Shown: positions 4,964 through 5,039 of the stretch, piece after piece
Position numbering within the stretch: the stretch's first letter is position 1
Layout: each line of letters opens with the position of its first letter
Assembly (NCBI GenBank): GCA_022361535.1
Contig: JAKSAU010000167.1
Span: forward strand, 1 to 5,039
Reading direction: 5' to 3'
Length of the DNA stretch: 5,039 bases
DNA from: Desulfobacterales bacterium
GTDB lineage: Bacteria; Desulfobacterota; Desulfobacteria; Desulfobacterales; Desulfobacteraceae
Made by a program: the position numbers and the translations under genes
Notes under the pieces: model-generated
The model's database searches: none
What the model saw: only the letters and a program-made list of their open reading frames with translations
Told to the model about the DNA's origin: nothing

Positions 4964-5039
4964 ATGCCAAACAAAACAAAATACACAAAGGCGGATGTCA
5001 TCGCAGCCGGGTTAAACCGGCTGGAAAAAGAGGGGTGGG
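4964..5039 (+). CDS. N-terminus of a probable transcriptional regulator (TetR-like?), cut by the window end
   Basis: The first 25 codons are MPNKTKYTKADVIAAGLNRL followed by EKEGW; the rest lies outside the window. The 'I..AGL..L...GW' pattern resembles the first helix of TetR-family repressors (typically 'I..AAL.L....G'). The dyad operator over its promoter fits an autoregulated repressor. The ribosome binding site is weak (CGAG, 4954-4957). A 7-bp dyad, CAGCCGG-GTTAAA-CCGGCTG (5004-5023), lies inside the coding start. That a gene starts here is likely; the TetR assignment is tentative because so little is visible, and another small DNA-binding family is possible. Confidence 0.5.
   Translation, partial: MPNKTKYTKADVIAAGLNRLEKEGW

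Noticed and set aside
1..5039. CRISPR array, rRNA, complete tRNA or cobalamin riboswitch
   Set aside because: No regularly spaced repeats, no RNA-gene signatures, and the region upstream of the cobamide operon where a riboswitch would lie is outside the window.

Overview
The window looks like chromosome of an anaerobic bacterium, most likely a Desulfobacterota (Desulfobacteraceae-like) sulfate reducer or relative. This is an inference. It rests on a ThiC-like enzyme coupled to cobT, the arrangement used for oxygen-independent synthesis of the cobamide lower ligand, on Gram-negative features (an OmpA-like peptidoglycan-binding domain), and on moderate GC in the genes with very AT-rich spacers.

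Left part (1-1566): the 3' end of a ThiC-superfamily radical SAM gene, most likely a 5-hydroxybenzimidazole synthase of the BzaF/BzaB type. It is translationally coupled to a complete cobT. Together they would make a benzimidazole from aminoimidazole ribotide and activate it to its alpha-ribotide for cobamide assembly. A 16-bp hairpin follows cobT and probably marks the transcript end.

Middle part (1567-4127): about 460 bp with no convincing gene, holding a 16-nt perfect palindrome and short broken reading frames. Then comes a promoter whose -35 box lies inside a cluster of three ACTTG-type half-sites, and a probable two-gene operon. Gene one encodes an inner-membrane protein with two transmembrane segments, a beta-sandwich domain and a divergent OmpA-like domain. 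Gene two encodes an unusual fusion: a HigA-like helix-turn-helix joined to a dCTP deaminase/dUTPase-fold domain that has lost the expected catalytic residues, plus a polar tail. I read gene two as a nucleotide-sensing (or dead-enzyme) regulator. Its pairing with a peptidoglycan-anchored membrane protein fits no system I recognise, and it is the most interesting item here.

Right part (4128-5039): an AT-rich stretch with no large gene. It holds a GC-richer islet resembling the 5' end of the last gene, a possible pseudoknot, a 28-codon ORF for a small hydrophobic protein with a good Shine-Dalgarno, and a 15-bp bidirectional terminator. At the end a promoter is overlaid by a perfect 22-bp inverted repeat and drives a gene cut by the window edge, which may be a TetR-type regulator controlling itself.
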